A stretch of 26,009 nucleotides of DNA from CAZAGT01 sp964484515 (lineage in GTDB: Bacteria > Desulfobacterota > DSM-4660 > Desulfatiglandales > HGW-15), in the NCBI GenBank assembly GCA_964484515.1, contig CAZAGT010000024.1, forward strand, positions 1 to 26,009, in the 5' to 3' direction. A model generated the notes under the pieces. It was given only the letters and a program-made list of their open reading frames with translations. It searched no databases and was not told the origin of the DNA. The first letter of the stretch is position 1; every line of letters starts with the position of its first letter. The translations under genes and the position numbers were made by a program. Below are positions 23,808 to 26,009 of the stretch, one piece after another.

Positions 23808-25622
23808 TTGGACATCTTAGGGATATCGTGTTTCTATCATGATAGCGCTGCATGCCTGCTGCGCGATGGGCGGATTCTGGCAGCCGCTCAGGAAGAGCGT
23901 TTCACGAGAAAAAAACATGATCCCCGTTTTCCCAAGAACGCGATTGGATACTGCCTCCAGGAGGCGGAGATCACGGCTGAACAGTTAGATTACGTCGTGT
24001 TTTACGATAAGCCCTTTCTGACGTTTGAGAGGCTGCTCCTCAGTTACCTGACGGTTGCCCCAAAGGGGCTGCGCTCATGGCTGGAGGCGATGCCTTTATG
24101 GCTGGGGAGAAAACTCCATGTGCCCAAAGTCATCAAAGAGGAGATCGGGTATGAGGGAGAGATTCTTTACACGGAACATCACGAGGCGCATGCCGCCTCG
24201 GCATTCTATCCCTCACCCTTTGAGGAAGCTGCCATACTGACGATGGACGGTGTCGGAGAATGGGCAACCGCCTCCTACGGTTTTGGTCAAGGAAAAGAGA
24301 TCGTTCTCCTGAAGGAGCTTCATTTTCCCGATTCGCTCGGTCTGCTTTATTCCGCTTTTACCTATTTTACGGGCTTTAAGGTGAATTCAGGTGAATACAA
24401 ACTGATGGGGCTTGCGCCTTATGGAGTTCCACGATACAAGGATCTCATTCTGAAGGAGCTGGTTGACGTGAAGGAAGACGGCTCCCTCAGGCTCAATTTA
24501 GCCCACTTTGACTTTCTGGGTGGCCTGCGTATGACCAATAAGTCGTTTGCCAGACTTTTTGGCGGGCCGCCTCGGAGGCCGGAGACGGAGATCACGGAAA
24601 GGGAAATGGATATCGCGGCCAGTATTCAAGCCGTGACTGAGGAAATCGTTCTGAAAATGGCGCGCCACGTCTTCCGTGAGACCCACCAGAAGCGTCTCTG
24701 TCTGGCAGGTGGTGTGGCACTCAACTGTGTGGCAAATGGTCGGCTTCTCCGCGAGGGTCCCTTTGAGGAGATCTGGATCCAACCGGCTGCCGGGGACGCT
24801 GGGGGGGCGTTAGGGGCAGCCTTTTGCGTGTGGCACCGTTTTCTCGGGAGGGAGCGGAGGATCACCGCGGGCAAGGACAGCCAAAAGGGTTCGTATCTGG
24901 GGCCGGCGTTCTCCAATAGGGTAGTTGCGGCGTTTCTAGAACGCCGGCGGTATCCTCATCATCGTCTTGACCCCGCTCAGAGGGCCGCCATTGTAGCCGA
25001 GCAGATTGCGGCCGGAAAGATCGTAGGCTACCTGGCCGGGCGGATGGAATTCGGGCCGCGCGCGCTCGGTGCGAGGAGCATTTTAGGGGATCCGCGTCGG
25101 GCGGAGACCCAAAGCGTGATGAACCTGAAAATAAAATATCGAGAATCCTTTCGACCTTTTGCGCCGACCGTTCTGGAGGACAAGGTCACCGAGTATTTCG
25201 ATATTGATCGACCAAGTCCTTACATGCTCCTCGTAGCCAACGTCACAGGGATGAGGCGGCTTCCGCAGCCGTCTCGCGATGGAGCGGGGATGCTGGAAAG
25301 ACTCAAAACCAAACGAAGTGATATCCCGGCCGTTACCCACCTTGACTATTCCGCCCGGATCCAGACGGTGAATCGTTGCGACAAGCCTGATTACTATGAT
25401 GTGATTGCGGAATTTGAGAAACTGAGCGGCTGTGCCGTGGTCGTCAATACCAGCTTCAATGTGCGTGGCGAACCGATTGTCTGTTCCACTGAGGACGCCT
25501 ACCGCTGTTTCATGCGAACCGAGATGGACGTCTTAGTCATGGAAGATTTTATCCTGTATAAGGACGAACAGCCCCCTTGGACCGAAGGAAAGGAATGGCG
25601 CAATGACCTCATCCTCGACTGA
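23808..25622 (+). CDS. NodU/CmcH-family O-carbamoyltransferase
   Basis: A 604-residue protein, the usual family length. It transfers carbamoyl from carbamoyl phosphate through a carbamoyl-adenylate to a hydroxyl, often of a sugar. The N-terminal Kae1-like domain has ILGISCFYHDSAACLL at 3-18, EERF at 29-32, the metal-binding HHEAHAAS at 124-131 and ILTMDGVGEW at 143-152. The C-terminal domain shows MEFGPRALGARSILGDPR, ESFRPFAPTVL, and NTSFNVRGEPIVCSTEDA. The start is a TTG, supported by GGAGGA eight bases upstream and by the family N-terminus. It overlaps the SxtJ-like gene by 20 bp, the same pairing as sxtI-sxtJ of saxitoxin clusters. Here the target is most likely a sugar of the surface glycan. 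Confidence 0.94.
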   Translation: MDILGISCFYHDSAACLLRDGRILAAAQEERFTRKKHDPRFPKNAIGYCLQEAEITAEQLDYVVFYDKPFLTFERLLLSYLTVAPKGLRSWLEAMPLWLGRKLHVPKVIKEEIGYEGEILYTEHHEAHAASAFYPSPFEEAAILTMDGVGEWATASYGFGQGKEIVLLKELHFPDSLGLLYSAFTYFTGFKVNSGEYKLMGLAPYGVPRYKDLILKELVDVKEDGSLRLNLAHFDFLGGLRMTNKSFARLFGGPPRRPETEITEREMDIAASIQAVTEEIVLKMARHVFRETHQKRLCLAGGVALNCVANGRLLREGPFEEIWIQPAAGDAGGALGAAFCVWHRFLGRERRITAGKDSQKGSYLGPAFSNRVVAAFLERRRYPHHRLDPAQRAAIVAEQIAAGKIVGYLAGRMEFGPRALGARSILGDPRRAETQSVMNLKIKYRESFRPFAPTVLEDKVTEYFDIDRPSPYMLLVANVTGMRRLPQPSRDGAGMLERLKTKRSDIPAVTHLDYSARIQTVNRCDKPDYYDVIAEFEKLSGCAVVVNTSFNVRGEPIVCSTEDAYRCFMRTEMDVLVMEDFILYKDEQPPWTEGKEWRNDLILD

Positions 25623-26007
25623 ACGATGGCGTGAGATAAGACGATTCGGCAGCATGGCGTTCCTTTTTTTTGGAACTCTCTCCATTTTGGCGATCTGGCG
25701 CGAAAAAATCGTGATCGCCTGTGTTTTTGGTGGGCTGTCTTCTCTTGGAATGGCCCTCTTGCTCCTTCCCGGACCGTTGAGTCCCGTCTATGACCGATGG
25801 TTGAGAATAGCTCATTGGGTTGGGAGAATGACAACACTGCTCATCCTTACTTTGGCGTACTACGTGGTGCTCAGTCCAGCGGGTCGAATCAAGAGGCTCT
25901 TTGGGGGGCGTCCCTTGCCCGTCGCCCCCGATGGAAGCGTAAGTTCATACTGGGTTAAAAGGACGGAACCAGCTCAACCGATAGATCGTTTTTACAAGAG
26001 GTACTAG
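25603..26007 (+). CDS. SxtJ-like small membrane protein
   Basis: A 134-residue protein with two or three hydrophobic segments, at about residues 17-31, 36-54 and 74-91. The last is followed by LSPAGRIKRLFGGRPLP and a polar tail ending in Tyr. This matches the SxtJ family, small membrane proteins of unknown function found next to NodU/CmcH carbamoyltransferases. Its ATG lies within the end of the carbamoyltransferase gene (20-bp overlap), so translation is probably coupled. A small DUF5989/SxtK-like gene often follows in this arrangement, but the window ends two bases after the stop codon. Confidence 0.82.
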   Translation: MTSSSTERWREIRRFGSMAFLFFGTLSILAIWREKIVIACVFGGLSSLGMALLLLPGPLSPVYDRWLRIAHWVGRMTTLLILTLAYYVVLSPAGRIKRLFGGRPLPVAPDGSVSSYWVKRTEPAQPIDRFYKRY

Positions 26008-26009
26008 GG

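Overview
The window is a dense surface-glycan biosynthesis region from a Gram-negative-type bacterium, probably a metagenome-derived assembly. A 10-N scaffold gap sits at 18390-18399, and GTG/TTG starts are common. The sequence alone does not fix the phylum. It holds a GDP-fucose synthase, a heptosyltransferase-like GT9 protein and a sialic/nonulosonic-acid activation enzyme. Together with nine glycosyltransferase domains and eight SAM-methyltransferase domains, these point to an O-antigen, capsule or glycan-decoration locus. No flippase, polymerase, chain-length regulator or ABC exporter lies in the window, so export genes must be elsewhere.

Layout: (1) 1-3523, a remnant of a four-helix-bundle (S23/IVP) gene, then GDP-L-fucose synthase, a methyltransferase-GT2 fusion and a small methyltransferase. 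(2) 3524-3918, a non-coding stretch with a 209-bp MITE-like palindrome. (3) 3919-12728, a NeuA-NeuB fusion, two GT4 enzymes separated by an intact S23/IVP gene flanked by 7-bp tandem repeats, a GT9, a GT-D-like protein, an FkbM methyltransferase and a CgeB-like glycosyltransferase. (4) 12887-16570, three methyltransferase-like genes and a membrane-anchored SGNH hydrolase. (5) 16767-17654 on the minus strand, another methyltransferase, divergent from 17873. (6) 17873-21142, a GT2 cut by the N gap, a second SGNH protein and another GT2. (7) 21190-23146 on the minus strand, a zinc-ribbon methyltransferase and a second CgeB-like glycosyltransferase. (8) 23147-23807, non-coding, with a 368-bp element carrying terminal inverted repeats and a target duplication next to a good sigma70-like promoter. 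(9) 23808-26007, a NodU/CmcH carbamoyltransferase overlapping an SxtJ-like membrane protein.

Together the genes can supply GDP-fucose (with a Gmd from elsewhere) and a CMP-nonulosonate, transfer these and other sugars, and decorate the product by methylation, carbamoylation and probably acyl transfer. The most unusual non-gene signals are the repeat-bounded S23/IVP cassette, whose flanking repeats have become coding sequence of both neighbours, and the two non-autonomous, MITE-like elements.
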